From positions 124,001 through 188,000 of the forward strand of contig NZ_JANUGW010000008.1 in assembly GCF_024753285.1 (NCBI RefSeq): a stretch of DNA of 64,000 nucleotides. Direction: 5' to 3'. Below are positions 7,929 to 16,879 of the stretch, piece by piece. Numbering within the stretch: the first letter of the stretch is position 1; every line of letters begins with the position of its first letter. The translations under genes and the position numbers were made by a program. Below the pieces are notes generated by a model. The model made no database searches. It saw only the letters and a list, made by a program, of their open reading frames with translations, and was not told the DNA's origin. The DNA is from Massilia pinisoli. Lineage in GTDB: Bacteria > Pseudomonadota > Gammaproteobacteria > Burkholderiales > Burkholderiaceae_D.

Positions 7929-8840
7929 TTATTCGCTGACGATGGGGTCGGTTTCCTTGACGACGGCGCCGCGCGCCGTGCGGGTCGTATTGTAGAACGT
8001 CGCGGCGATTCCGGAGGCGAGGATCACGCCCATGCCCAGCCAGACGTGCCAGTCGAACACGTCGCCCCACAGGATCATGCCCCACAAGCTGGAAAAGATG
8101 ATGCCCATGTACTGCAGGTTGGCGACGACGAGCACCTTGCCGATGCGGTAGGCGCGCGTCATTGCGATCTGCGCGAGCAGGCCGCTGGCGGCGATCCCCA
8201 GCAGCAGCGCCATGCCGTGCCACGATTGCGGACGGAACGTGCTCATGCCGTTGCCCAGCAGCGAACCGACGAGGCCGGCGAAGCCCATCGTGACGGAAAA
8301 ATAGAAGACGACGCGGTATTCCGGCTCGCCCATCTGGCCCAGGCGGCGCACCTGCATGTAGGCCATCGCGGCGATCACGGACGAGGCGATGGCGACGAAG
8401 CCGCCGACCCACTCGTGCGTCTCGACGGCCGGCCGCAGCACGAGCGTGACGCCGACGAAGCTCATGGCGATGGCGAGCGCCAGTGGCCATTCGGGCAAGC
8501 CGCGCCCGCGCCACCAGCCGATGAAGAACATGTACGTGGCGAGCCAGATCGGCGCCATGTAGTTGAGGGTGACGGCCGTCGCCAGCGGCAGCTTCGCGAT
8601 GGCGTAGAACCACAACCACAGCGAGACGACGCCGACGACGCTGCGCCACAGGTGCTCTTTCGGGAACGCGGTCTTGAACGAACCGCCCTGCAGGCGGATC
8701 ATCGGCAGCAGCATCAGGCTGCCGATGAACCCCCGGTACATCACGATTTCCGACGTCGAGTAGAGCGAGGAAGCCAGCTTCACGCACGCGCCCATGGCGG
8801 CGAACAGGAAGCTGGCGCACAACATCCAGAGTGGAGCCAT
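7929..8840 (-). CDS. EamA/DMT family transporter
   Basis: A 303-residue inner-membrane protein with about ten helices and two EamA repeats, of the drug/metabolite transporter superfamily. It starts at ATG 8840 and lies 13 bases after the Rieske oxygenase stop and 9 bases before the sulfurtransferase start. The N-terminus (MAPLWMLCASFLFAAMGACVK) is the first helix of the first repeat. The substrate cannot be read from the sequence. Amino acid or metabolite export is common in this family. Its place in the operon suggests it serves the same pathway as the oxygenase, which is inference. Confidence 0.88.
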   Translation of the reverse strand: MAPLWMLCASFLFAAMGACVKLASSLYSTSEIVMYRGFIGSLMLLPMIRLQGGSFKTAFPKEHLWRSVVGVVSLWLWFYAIAKLPLATAVTLNYMAPIWLATYMFFIGWWRGRGLPEWPLALAIAMSFVGVTLVLRPAVETHEWVGGFVAIASSVIAAMAYMQVRRLGQMGEPEYRVVFYFSVTMGFAGLVGSLLGNGMSTFRPQSWHGMALLLGIAASGLLAQIAMTRAYRIGKVLVVANLQYMGIIFSSLWGMILWGDVFDWHVWLGMGVILASGIAATFYNTTRTARGAVVKETDPIVSE

Positions 8841-8853
8841 CAGCGACCAGCCA

Positions 8854-9969
8854 TCACATCCCCGGAGGAATATTGTCGATCTTGCTGCGATACCACTCGT
8901 GGAAGTGCTGCATGCCGTCTTCCATCGGCGACTGGTACGGGCCCGCCTCCGTGACGCCGCGTTCCATCAGCGCCTTGCGGCCGGCATCCATGCGCAGGGC
9001 GATCTCGTCGTCCTCGACGCACGTCTCCATGTACGCGGCGCGTTCCGCGTCGACGAAGCCGCGCTCGAACAGGACGAATTCTTCCGGGTAGTAGAACTCG
9101 ACGACGTTGCGCGTCTTCTGCGGGCCCAGCGGCCACAGGGTGGACACGACGAGGACGTTCGGATACCACTCGACCATGATGTTCGGGTACAGCGTGAGCC
9201 AGATCGCGCCGTATTTCGGTGCCTGGCCGTTGTTGAACTTCAGGACTTGCTCCTGCCACGCCTTGTACGTCGCCGAGCCGGACTTCTGCAGGCCGCGGTG
9301 CACGCCGACCGTCTGCACGCTGTAGTCCGGGCCGAATTCCCAGCGCAGGTCGTCGCAACTGACGAAGTTGCCGAGGCCGGGGTGGAACGGTTCGACGTGG
9401 TAATCCTCCAGGTAGACCTCGATGAAGGTCTTCCAGTTGTAGTCGCAGTCGTGCACCTCGACGTGGTCGAACATATAGCCCGAAAAGTCCAGGTCCTTCG
9501 TGACGGACATGTGCTTCAGCTTGTCCATCACGTTGTAGCCGTTCTGCTCGAACAGCAGGCCGTTCCAGTTCTGCAGCGGCGTCCTGGACAGGTTCAGGCA
9601 GGGCGTGTCGGCGAAATGCGGTGCGCCGATCAGCTCGCCCTTCAGGTCGTAGGTCCAGCGGTGCAACGGGCAGACGATGTTCTTGGCGTTGCCGCGGCCG
9701 TTGAACATCAGCGCCTGGCGGTGGCGGCACACGTTCGACAGCAATTCGATGCCCTGTGCGTTACGCACCAGCATGCGACCCTCGTTCTCCGATTTCAGGG
9801 TCGCGAAATCGCCCGCCTCGGGCACCATCAACTCGTGGCCGACGTAGCGGGGCCCCTTGAGAAACAATTGCTGCAATTCACGCCGCAGCAGCGCGTCGTC
9901 GAAGTAGACATTTACCGGAAGCTGGGCGAGCGAACGCGCCAGCTTGGCGTGGGTAGCCAGATCGGACAT
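8854..9969 (-). CDS. Rieske aromatic-ring-hydroxylating oxygenase, alpha-subunit type
   Basis: A 371-residue oxygenase of the ring-hydroxylating type. The N-terminal Rieske domain binds a 2Fe-2S cluster through C81, H83, C100 and H103 (CRH and CPLHRW). The C-terminal domain binds mononuclear iron through H191 and H196 in EDYHVEPFH, with D189 as the bridging aspartate. It lacks a reductase or beta subunit nearby, so electrons must come from elsewhere. The substrate is unknown. It begins a reverse-strand operon with EamA and sulfurtransferase genes, divergent from xseB across a 497-base gap. The start MSDLATHAKL has a long purine-rich stretch (AAAGGGGGG) upstream. Confidence 0.92.
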   Translation of the reverse strand: MSDLATHAKLARSLAQLPVNVYFDDALLRRELQQLFLKGPRYVGHELMVPEAGDFATLKSENEGRMLVRNAQGIELLSNVCRHRQALMFNGRGNAKNIVCPLHRWTYDLKGELIGAPHFADTPCLNLSRTPLQNWNGLLFEQNGYNVMDKLKHMSVTKDLDFSGYMFDHVEVHDCDYNWKTFIEVYLEDYHVEPFHPGLGNFVSCDDLRWEFGPDYSVQTVGVHRGLQKSGSATYKAWQEQVLKFNNGQAPKYGAIWLTLYPNIMVEWYPNVLVVSTLWPLGPQKTRNVVEFYYPEEFVLFERGFVDAERAAYMETCVEDDEIALRMDAGRKALMERGVTEAGPYQSPMEDGMQHFHEWYRSKIDNIPPGM

Positions 9970-10466
9970 CCCAACCCCCCTTTACACAGATTTCAGCCAA
10001 AGAAGAGAAAGAATCCGAGAACCAGTATTTTTAGGGGAGCATCGAGAATCCAGGGCGAGCCGCATCGTGGTCCGGCCAACGCCCGTGCTTGCCGTATCGC
10101 GTACGGCTGCGCTCGAGGGCGTCGCATCCCGACCAACAGTGCTGCCGCTTATTTGGCGTTCTCGCTCCTTTAAAGAGCGGAATACGGTATTTCGGAGACA
10201 GAACCGGAGATTATAGCCTGTAAAAGGCCATCCAGTCCCGGACCCGCACGGGGTTGTGGTACATGGGTGTTCAAAAATTGCCTAAAAGGCATCGTTTTCA
10301 TGAATCCCGAGGCGCTTTGCGATAAAATGTATCCTTGCTTGCAAGTTGGCGGCGACAGGTGCACCGTTCATGTCGAAACAGGATTGTTTAGAATAAGCGA
10401 TTAGACTGACGCGCCGCGCACAGGTTGCGTGCGGTGTCGCCCGGCCCCGAATCGAACAAACTCATT
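9970..10466. other. 497-base divergent intergenic region
   Basis: No gene is visible. It is A+T-richer than its flanks and must hold promoters for both the Rieske operon and xseB. It contains two small hairpins: CGCTC (10163-10167) with GAGCG (10175-10179), and TGCCT (10279-10283) with AGGCA (10287-10291), the latter followed on the reverse strand by a T-run. A possible -10 TAGAAT lies at 10389-10394, about 70 bases before xseB, with only a poor -35. No tRNA or riboswitch was recognised. Confidence 0.4.
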
Positions 10467-10757
10467 ATGCCAAATAAAACAAACGCGGAGAGCGCCGCAC
10501 CACCGGCCTCCGCCGGAGCGCCGGCCGCGGCCCAGCCGCCGGAATCCTTCGAGCAGGCGATGGCCGAACTGGCCCAACTCGTGACGCAAATGGAAAGTGG
10601 GCAATTGCCCCTGGAAGCATCGGTCGCCGCGTATGCGCGCGGTTCCGAGCTCGTGCGCTATTGCGCGGCCCAGCTGGAAAAAGTCGAGTCGCAGGTGAAG
10701 GTGCTGGAAGGCGAGATGCTGAAACCGTTCAGCACCGACGGCGAGGACGACGTATGA
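10467..10757 (+). CDS. xseB: Exodeoxyribonuclease VII small subunit
   Basis: The small subunit of exonuclease VII, which degrades single-stranded DNA together with XseA. 96 residues from ATG 10467. The first 30 residues are an Ala/Pro-rich extension. The conserved core follows (SFEQAMAELAQLVTQMESG, then LPLEASVAAYARGSEL and a Gln/Lys-rich helix). The large subunit gene is not in the window. Its stop overlaps the ispA start in an ATGA, consistent with an xseB-ispA-dxs operon, a common order in proteobacteria. The alternative upstream ATG at 10425 lacks family similarity. Confidence 0.93.
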   Translation: MPNKTNAESAAPPASAGAPAAAQPPESFEQAMAELAQLVTQMESGQLPLEASVAAYARGSELVRYCAAQLEKVESQVKVLEGEMLKPFSTDGEDDV

Positions 10758-11650
10758 GCGCCACGCCCGATTTCCAGGCCTGGGTGAAGGACGTCCAGGC
10801 CGCCGCCGAAGCCGACCTCGACCGCTTCCTGCCGCCGGCCAGCCAGGTGCCGACGAAGCTGCACGAAGCGATGCGCTACACGGCGCTGGGCGGCGGCAAG
10901 CGCGTGCGTCCGCTGCTCGTGCATGCGGCCGGCGCCCTGTTCGGCGCGGACGCGGACGCCCTCGCTCGCGCCGCCAGCGCCGTCGAGATGATCCACGTGT
11001 ATTCCCTCGTGCACGACGACATGCCGTGCATGGACGACGACGCTCTCCGCCGCGGCAAGCCCACCGTGCACGTCGCGTACGATGAGGCGACGGCGCTGCT
11101 CGTCGGCGACGCGCTGCAGGCGCAAGCGTTCGACGTGCTGGCCGGGACGTCGACGGTGCCCGCCGCGCGCACGGTCGCGATGCTGCGCCTGCTGGCCGAA
11201 GCCGCGGGTTCCGCCGGCATGTGCGGCGGCCAGGCGATCGACCTCGACAGCGTCGGCCTGAGCCTCACGCTGGAACAGCTGGAGCGCATGCACCAGCTCA
11301 AGACGGGCGCCATGCTGCGCGTCTCGGTGCTGCTGGGCGCACTGGCCGGCCGCGACCTCGCGTCGCACGAGCGCGAAGCGCTGGCCGAGTATTCGCGCGC
11401 CATCGGCCTCGCGTTCCAGGTCGTCGACGACGTGCTCGACGCGACCGCCGACTCGGCGACGCTTGGCAAGACGGCCGGCAAGGACGCGGCCGACAACAAG
11501 CCGACCTATGTGTCGATTCTGGGGCTGGCGCCGTCGCAGGCGCTGGCCGAACAATTGCGGCAGCAGGCGCACGACGCGCTCGCGCCATTCGGAGAACAAG
11601 CACTGCGGCTGCGCGAGATCGCGGACCTGATCGTGCAGCGGAAGGCATAA
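10754..11650 (+). CDS. ispA: Farnesyl diphosphate synthase ((2E,6E)-FPP synthase)
   Basis: A short-chain trans-prenyl diphosphate synthase, 298 residues, condensing IPP with DMAPP and GPP to make farnesyl diphosphate. It overlaps the xseB stop by four bases (ATGA). The first aspartate-rich motif is DDMPCMDDD (D88-D94), with the extended spacing typical of bacterial FPP synthases. The second is DDVLD (D225-D229), and GGGKRVRP and QAIDLDS are also present. It sits directly before dxs, so precursor supply and chain building are co-expressed. The product feeds ubiquinone, heme a (through CtaB) and undecaprenyl synthesis. Confidence 0.96.
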   Translation: MSATPDFQAWVKDVQAAAEADLDRFLPPASQVPTKLHEAMRYTALGGGKRVRPLLVHAAGALFGADADALARAASAVEMIHVYSLVHDDMPCMDDDALRRGKPTVHVAYDEATALLVGDALQAQAFDVLAGTSTVPAARTVAMLRLLAEAAGSAGMCGGQAIDLDSVGLSLTLEQLERMHQLKTGAMLRVSVLLGALAGRDLASHEREALAEYSRAIGLAFQVVDDVLDATADSATLGKTAGKDAADNKPTYVSILGLAPSQALAEQLRQQAHDALAPFGEQALRLREIADLIVQRKA

Positions 11651-13519
11651 ATGAAACTGCTAGATACCATCAACGTCCCGGCCGACCTGCGCAAGCTGCC
11701 GCGCACCCAGCTCACGCCGCTGGCGCACGAACTGCGCCAGTTCCTGCTCGATTCCGTTTCCAAGACGGGCGGCCACCTGTCGTCCAACCTCGGCACCGTC
11801 GAGCTGACGATCGCGCTGCACTACGTATTCAACACGCCGGAAGACCGCATCGTGTGGGACGTCGGCCACCAGACCTATTCGCACAAGATCCTCACGGGCC
11901 GGCGCGACCGCATGCCAACGCTGCGCCAGCTGAACGGCCTGTCCGGCTTCCCGAAGCGCGACGAGAGCGAGTACGACACGTTCGGCACGGCGCACTCGTC
12001 GACGTCGATCTCGGCAGCCCTCGGCATGGCAACGGCCGCGAAAATCAAGGGCGAAAAGCGCAAGGCCATCGCCGTGATCGGCGACGGCTCGATGACCGCG
12101 GGCATGGCGTTCGAGGCGCTGAACAATGCGGGTGTCGAGGACGACGTCGACCTGCTCGTCGTCCTGAACGACAACGACATGTCGATCTCGCCGCCCGTCG
12201 GCGCGCTGAACCGCTACCTGGCGCGCCTGATGTCGGGCCAGTTCTACGCGGCCGCGAAGAACGTCGGCAAGACCGTGCTGCCCGCGCCCATGCTGGAACT
12301 GGCGAAGAAGCTGGAAGAGCACGCGAAGGGGATGGTCGTCCCCGCGACGATGTTCGAGGAATTCGGCTTCAATTACATCGGCCCCATCGACGGCCACGAC
12401 CTCGACTCGCTGATCCCGACGCTGGAAAACATCAAGAAGCTCAAGGGCCCGCAATTCCTGCACGTCGTGACGAAGAAGGGCCAGGGCTACAAGCTGGCCG
12501 AGGCCGAGCCGATCCTGTACCACGGCACGGGCAAGTTCAATCCGAGCGAAGGCATCAAGCCCGCGAAGGCCACGAAGATCACGTACACCGAGGTGTTCGG
12601 CAACTGGCTGTGCGACATGGCGCACGTGGATAAACGCCTCGTCGGCATCACGCCGGCGATGCGCGAAGGCTCCGGCATGGTGCGCTTCAACCAGGAACAC
12701 CCGGACCGCTACTTCGACGTGGGCATCGCCGAGCAGCATTCGGTGACGTTCGCGGGCGGCCTGGCGACGGAAGGCATGAAGCCCGTCGTCGCGATCTACT
12801 CGACGTTCCTGCAGCGCGCGTACGACCAGCTGATCCACGACGTGGCGCTGCAAAACCTCGACGTGACGTTCGCGCTGGACCGCGCTGGCCTCGTCGGCGC
12901 GGACGGCGCCACGCACGCGGGCAACTACGACATCGCCTACCTGCGCTGCATCCCGAACATGGTCGTGATGGCGCCGTCGGACGAGAACGAGTGCCGCAAG
13001 ATGCTGACGACCGCGTACCGCTTCGAAGGTCCGGCCGCCGTGCGCTACCCGCGCGGCGCGGGCGTGGGCGCGGCCATCGACCCGGCGCTGGACGTCCTCG
13101 ATATCGGCAAGGGCGTCGTGCGGCGCGAAGGCAAAGGCGTCGCGATCCTCGCGTTCGGCTCGATGGTGGCGCCGAGCCTGGGTGCCGCGGACGACCTCAA
13201 CGCGACCGTCGCCGACATGCGCTTCGTGAAGCCGCTCGACGTCGAGCTGGTGAAACAGCTGGCGCGCGACCACGACTATCTCGTGACGGTGGAAGAGGGC
13301 TGCACGATGGGCGGCGCCGGTTCGGCCGTCGCGGAAGCGCTGGCGGAGGCCGGCATCGTCAAGCCGCTGCTGATCCTGGGCTTGCCGGACCGCTTCATCG
13401 ACCACGGCGACCCGGCCGCGTTGCTGGCGTCCGTCGGGCTGGATGCGCACGGCATCGGCGCGTCGATTCGCGAACGCTTCGGCCTCGGCGAGCCGCGGCT
13501 CGTCGTCAACAACACCTGA
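11651..13519 (+). CDS. dxs: 1-deoxy-D-xylulose-5-phosphate synthase
   Basis: A thiamine-diphosphate enzyme joining pyruvate and glyceraldehyde 3-phosphate as the first step of the methylerythritol pathway. 622 residues, a normal length. ATG 11651 follows the ispA stop with no gap, with a GGAAGG site inside ispA. The cofactor motif [18 protein letters not shown], the substrate loop around [11 protein letters not shown] and the C-terminal transketolase-like domains ([15 protein letters not shown]) are all present. It is the last gene of the operon and is followed by a U-run terminator. Confidence 0.97.
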   Translation: MKLLDTINVPADLRKLPRTQLTPLAHELRQFLLDSVSKTGGHLSSNLGTVELTIALHYVFNTPEDRIVWDVGHQTYSHKILTGRRDRMPTLRQLNGLSGFPKRDESEYDTFGTAHSSTSISAALGMATAAKIKGEKRKAIAVIGDGSMTAGMAFEALNNAGVEDDVDLLVVLNDNDMSISPPVGALNRYLARLMSGQFYAAAKNVGKTVLPAPMLELAKKLEEHAKGMVVPATMFEEFGFNYIGPIDGHDLDSLIPTLENIKKLKGPQFLHVVTKKGQGYKLAEAEPILYHGTGKFNPSEGIKPAKATKITYTEVFGNWLCDMAHVDKRLVGITPAMREGSGMVRFNQEHPDRYFDVGIAEQHSVTFAGGLATEGMKPVVAIYSTFLQRAYDQLIHDVALQNLDVTFALDRAGLVGADGATHAGNYDIAYLRCIPNMVVMAPSDENECRKMLTTAYRFEGPAAVRYPRGAGVGAAIDPALDVLDIGKGVVRREGKGVAILAFGSMVAPSLGAADDLNATVADMRFVKPLDVELVKQLARDHDYLVTVEEGCTMGGAGSAVAEALAEAGIVKPLLILGLPDRFIDHGDPAALLASVGLDAHGIGASIRERFGLGEPRLVVNNT

Positions 13520-13539
13520 GCATAAGCGCGAATGAAACA

Positions 13540-13564
13540 ACGGGCGGATTCACCGCCCGTTTTT
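13540..13564 (+). terminator. Rho-independent terminator after dxs
   Basis: ACGGGCGG (13540-13547) pairs perfectly with CCGCCCGT (13553-13560) around a 5-base loop and is followed by TTTT. It lies 20 bases past the dxs stop and overlaps the 3' end of the reverse-strand oxygenase remnant. It may act in both directions, since an AAAC stretch precedes the stem. Confidence 0.85.
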
Positions 13565-13725
13565 CATGTTGTCGGTGGTGCGAACAGCTCCTCCGCGCGG
13601 CGGTACAGGATCCACGACGTGGCCACGTACTTGTCGCCGCTGGCCGCGACGTCTCCCTTGTACGTGTGCGCGCATTGCGCGGGCGTGAGGGCGGCGTCGT
13701 AGATGCCGATGAAGTCGTCGTTCAT
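13564..13725 (-). pseudogene. Short frame with both ends of a 2OG-Fe(II) oxygenase; probable internally deleted gene
   Basis: A 53-codon frame from ATG 13725. It starts FIGIYDAALTPAQCAH, like the first strand of prolyl-hydroxylase-type 2OG-Fe(II) oxygenases. It then jumps at about residue 21 to KGDVAASGDKYVATSWILYR with RRAEELF, which resembles the last 30 residues of the same family. The iron-binding HxD...H core, normally over 130 residues, is missing. The frame stays open across the junction, so a truncated peptide could still be made. Its start overlaps the rhomboid stop in an ATGA, so translation could be coupled. Assignment of both halves is from memory of the family. Confidence 0.5.
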
Positions 13726-14756
13726 GTCGGATTCTCCGCCGGTACGTGCAGCGAACGCGCGAGCAGGTGGCCGGCCAGCCATCCGCCCACGAGGCCGCCG
13801 ATGTGCGCCGCGTTGTCGGTGTGCGGGTAGGCGAAACCCGCCACGAGACTGAAGACCAGGAACGGCAGCAGCGAACCGCGCAAGTCGCGCACGACGGTGG
13901 GCGGCACACCGCTGTTCTCGCGCCGCATGAAGGCGAACAGGCCGCCAATGAGGCCGAAGATCGCGCCGGACGCGCCCACGCTGTTCACGTGCGGATTCCA
14001 CATCACGCTGGCGATGCTGCCGCACACGCCGGCGATCGTGTAGAGCGCGATGAAGCGCGCGCTGCCGAACAGGCGCTCGACCAGTACGCCGACCTGCCAC
14101 AGCGCGAGCATGTTGAATGCCAGGTGCAGCAGGCTCCCGTGCAGGAACAGCGACGAGACGAGGCGCCACCATTCCCCGTGCAGCGTCCTCTCGCCCGCGT
14201 TCGCGCCCCAGTCGATGAGCTGGTAGTTGCGCAGGATCTCGTCGTACCTGGAATTCCAGCCCCAGCCCAGCAGCGACCCCATCGCTTCGCCAGGCTGGCT
14301 GCGGCGCATGAGCCACATGCGGAAGTAGATGCCGATGTTCAGGGTGAGCAGTCCCCAGATCACGGGCGTCGACGGACTCCAGTAATCGATCCGGTCGTGA
14401 AAGTCGTGATGCTCCGCGTGCGCGACACGGAAGTCATCGGTCTGGCGCGCGGGCAGCAGGGCGACGAGGCGGGAAGCCGTCGCGGCGTCCGCCATGGAAA
14501 AGCCGATGACGAGATCCTCGTGCACACCCTGCACGCGGAAGTACACATCGTCGCCTTCCGCGTGGGCGTTGACGATGTCGACCACGCGCAGCCGGTGCTC
14601 CGCGTGCGCGGGAAGACGGAACGAGCGATGGCTGTTGCCGCGCACGAGCACGAAGTCCTGCTCGACGACGACCTGGCCCTTGCCGCGGAAGTGGAACGGA
14701 TTCGCCGGCCAGTTGGCGCGGCCGGCGTGGAAGCGGACGTCGAAGGTCGTCGTCAT
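13722..14756 (-). CDS. Rhomboid family intramembrane serine protease
   Basis: A 344-residue membrane protein. The first 130 residues are a cytosolic, beta-rich domain. The C-terminal part holds about six helices with the rhomboid catalytic pair: Ser263 in GASGAIFG and His318 in AAHIGG. The HGSLLHLAFNM motif of helix 2 is also present. Rhomboids cleave membrane-spanning segments, but the substrate here is unknown. It starts 10 bases after the cobalamin adenosyltransferase stop, so the two are probably co-transcribed, although no functional link is obvious. Confidence 0.92.
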   Translation of the reverse strand: MTTTFDVRFHAGRANWPANPFHFRGKGQVVVEQDFVLVRGNSHRSFRLPAHAEHRLRVVDIVNAHAEGDDVYFRVQGVHEDLVIGFSMADAATASRLVALLPARQTDDFRVAHAEHHDFHDRIDYWSPSTPVIWGLLTLNIGIYFRMWLMRRSQPGEAMGSLLGWGWNSRYDEILRNYQLIDWGANAGERTLHGEWWRLVSSLFLHGSLLHLAFNMLALWQVGVLVERLFGSARFIALYTIAGVCGSIASVMWNPHVNSVGASGAIFGLIGGLFAFMRRENSGVPPTVVRDLRGSLLPFLVFSLVAGFAYPHTDNAAHIGGLVGGWLAGHLLARSLHVPAENPT

Positions 14757-14766
14757 CCGCCCCCCG

Positions 14767-15321
14767 TCAGGTACGCTTGCGCTCGTGCTGCCACAGCACG
14801 TCCGTGCCGCCCGCGTGGCGGTTCAGCACGCGCGCCAGCACGAACATCAGGTCGGACAGGCGGTTCACGTACTGACGGGGTTCCGCGTTAATGGTCTCCA
14901 GCTTCGACAGCGTGACGATGGCGCGTTCGGCGCGGCGGCACACGGTGCGGCACACGTGCGCGAGCGATGCGGCGCGCGAGCCGGCCGGCAGGATGAATTC
15001 CTTCAGGACCGGGAGGTCGGCGTTGTACTTCTCGAGCAACTCGTCGAGGCGCGCCACCTGCTCCGTCTTGATCAGCTGGTAGCCGGGGATGCACAGCTCG
15101 CCGCCCAGGTCGAACAGGTCGTGCTGGATGGTGACGAGTTCCTCGCGCAGGTCGCCCGGCAAGTCTTCGCACAGCAGCAGGCCGACGAAGGAGTTCAATT
15201 CGTCCACGTCGCCCAAAGCGGCGATGCGTACGCTGTCTTTACCCGTGCGGCTGCCGTCGCCCAGGCCGGTGCTGCCGTCGTCGCCCGTGCGGGTCGCGAT
15301 CTTCGAAAGTCGATTGCCCAT
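14767..15321 (-). CDS. Cob(I)alamin adenosyltransferase, PduO type
   Basis: Transfers an adenosyl group from ATP to cob(I)alamin to make coenzyme B12. The start at ATG 15321 (MGNRLSKIATRTGDDGS) is preferred to an upstream ATG because AGGA precedes it and the family begins with this basic motif. 184 residues, a normal length. The ATP-binding loop TRTGDDGSTGLGDGSR, the GDVDELNS motif and the arginine-rich CRRAER helix are all visible. No B12 synthesis genes or cobalamin riboswitch were seen nearby. It is divergent from glcD. Confidence 0.92.
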   Translation of the reverse strand: MGNRLSKIATRTGDDGSTGLGDGSRTGKDSVRIAALGDVDELNSFVGLLLCEDLPGDLREELVTIQHDLFDLGGELCIPGYQLIKTEQVARLDELLEKYNADLPVLKEFILPAGSRAASLAHVCRTVCRRAERAIVTLSKLETINAEPRQYVNRLSDLMFVLARVLNRHAGGTDVLWQHERKRT

Positions 15322-15374
15322 GCTGGTGTCCTGCCCACAAAAAAAGATAGGCGGAGCATACGCCAAATCCCAAG

Positions 15375-15390
15375 GATTGTGCTTACAATC
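15375..15390. promoter_or_regulatory. Inverted repeat before glcD
   Basis: GATTGT (15375-15380) and ACAATC (15385-15390) form a perfect 6-bp inverted repeat, 5 bases before the glcD start. It includes a possible -10 TACAAT (15384-15389). It could be an operator or a 5'-end hairpin, between the divergent adenosyltransferase and glcDEF genes. Confidence 0.35.
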
Positions 15391-15395
15391 GTTCC

Positions 15396-16877
15396 ATGAT
15401 TCCCTCGATTCCAGTCGACCCCGATCGCCGCCGCGCCGTCGCTGCCGCCCTCCGTGCCGTGCTGCCGGCGCGCTGCGTGCTGGCCGACCCGGAAGACACG
15501 CGGCCTTACGAATGCGACGGCCTCGCCGCGTACCGTCAACTGCCGATGGTCGTCACGTTGCCCGACGACGAGGCGCAGGTGCTCGCCATCCTGAAAGTCT
15601 GCCGCGAGCTGAACGTGCCCATCGTGCCGCGCGGTGCCGGCACCGGCCTGTCGGGCGGCGCGCAGCCGCTGGCGGACGGCGTCGTGATCTCGACGGCGCG
15701 CCTCAACCGCATCCTGCGCGTGGAACCGTATGCGCGCACGGCCGTCGTGCAGCCGGGCGTCCGCAACCTCGCGATCTCGGAAGCGGCGGCGCCGTTCGAC
15801 CTGTACTACGCGCCCGATCCGTCGTCGCAGATCGCCTGCACGATCGGCGGCAACGTGGCCGAGAACTCGGGCGGCGTGCACTGCCTGAAGTACGGCCTCA
15901 CGGTGCACAATGTGCTGCGCGTGCGCGTCTGCACGATCGAGGGCGACGTCATCGAACTCGGTGGCGAAGCGCTCGACTCCCCCGGCCTCGATCTGCTGGC
16001 CGTGTTCATCGGCTCGGAAGGCATGCTGGGCATCGTCACGGAAGTCACGGTCAAACTCGTGCCGAAGCCGGCGCAGGCGCAAGTGATCATGGCATCGTTC
16101 GACGACGTGGCGACGGGCGGCAATGCCGTCGCGAGCGTCATCGCGGCGGGCATCATCCCGGCCGGCCTCGAGATGATGGATCGCACGTCGTCGCGCATGG
16201 TCGAGCCGTTCGTGAAGGCGGGCTACGACCTCGACGCCGCCGCCATCCTGTTGTGCGAGGCCGACGGAACGGCGCTCGAAGTGGCCGAGGAAATCGCACG
16301 CATGACGGACGTACTGCGCGACGCGGGCGCCAGCGCGATCACGGTGTCGCAGAGCGAAGCCGAGCGCCTGCGCTTCTGGTCCGGCCGCAAGAACGCGTTC
16401 CCGGCCGCGGGCCGCATCTCGCCCGACTACTACTGCATGGACGGCACGATCCCGCGCAAGCAGCTCGCGCACGTGCTGGCGCGCATCGAGGAGATGGAAA
16501 CGACGTATGGCCTGCGCTGCGCGAACGTCTTTCATGCGGGCGACGGCAATATGCACCCGCTGATCCTGTTCGACGCGAACCAGCCGGGCGAACTGGATCG
16601 CGCGGAAGCGTTCGGCGCCGCCATCCTCGCGCTGTGCGTGGAAGTGGGCGGCACGATCACCGGAGAACACGGCGTCGGTGTGGAGAAGATCGATTCCATG
16701 TGCGTGCAGTTCGGCGCCAAGGAACTCGACGCGTTCTTCGCCGTGAAGCGCGCGTTCGATCCTGCCATGCTGCTGAACCCGAACAAGGCCATCCCGACAC
16801 TCCAGCGCTGCGCGGAACTGGGCCGCATGCGCGTGACCGGCGGCGCGCTGCCGTTTGCTCACCTGCCGCGCTTTTGA
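15396..16877 (+). CDS. glcD: Glycolate oxidase FAD-linked subunit
   Basis: The FAD subunit of glycolate oxidase, which oxidises glycolate (or D-lactate) to glyoxylate and passes electrons to the respiratory chain. 493 residues from ATG 15396. The PCMH-type FAD domain is clear: PRGAGTGLSGGAQPL, then the APDPSSQIACTIGGNVAENS stretch. The C-terminal oxidase domain ends with GEHGVGVEK and FDPAMLLNPNK, as usual. glcE starts 2 bases after its stop and glcF follows, a standard glcDEF operon. No glcC-type regulator was found adjacent. Confidence 0.95.
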   Translation: MIPSIPVDPDRRRAVAAALRAVLPARCVLADPEDTRPYECDGLAAYRQLPMVVTLPDDEAQVLAILKVCRELNVPIVPRGAGTGLSGGAQPLADGVVISTARLNRILRVEPYARTAVVQPGVRNLAISEAAAPFDLYYAPDPSSQIACTIGGNVAENSGGVHCLKYGLTVHNVLRVRVCTIEGDVIELGGEALDSPGLDLLAVFIGSEGMLGIVTEVTVKLVPKPAQAQVIMASFDDVATGGNAVASVIAAGIIPAGLEMMDRTSSRMVEPFVKAGYDLDAAAILLCEADGTALEVAEEIARMTDVLRDAGASAITVSQSEAERLRFWSGRKNAFPAAGRISPDYYCMDGTIPRKQLAHVLARIEEMETTYGLRCANVFHAGDGNMHPLILFDANQPGELDRAEAFGAAILALCVEVGGTITGEHGVGVEKIDSMCVQFGAKELDAFFAVKRAFDPAMLLNPNKAIPTLQRCAELGRMRVTGGALPFAHLPRF

Positions 16878-16879
16878 CC

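Noticed and set aside
14767..15395. Cobalamin riboswitch upstream of the adenosyltransferase
   Set aside because: The 74-base divergent gap is too short and lacks the B12-box pattern.
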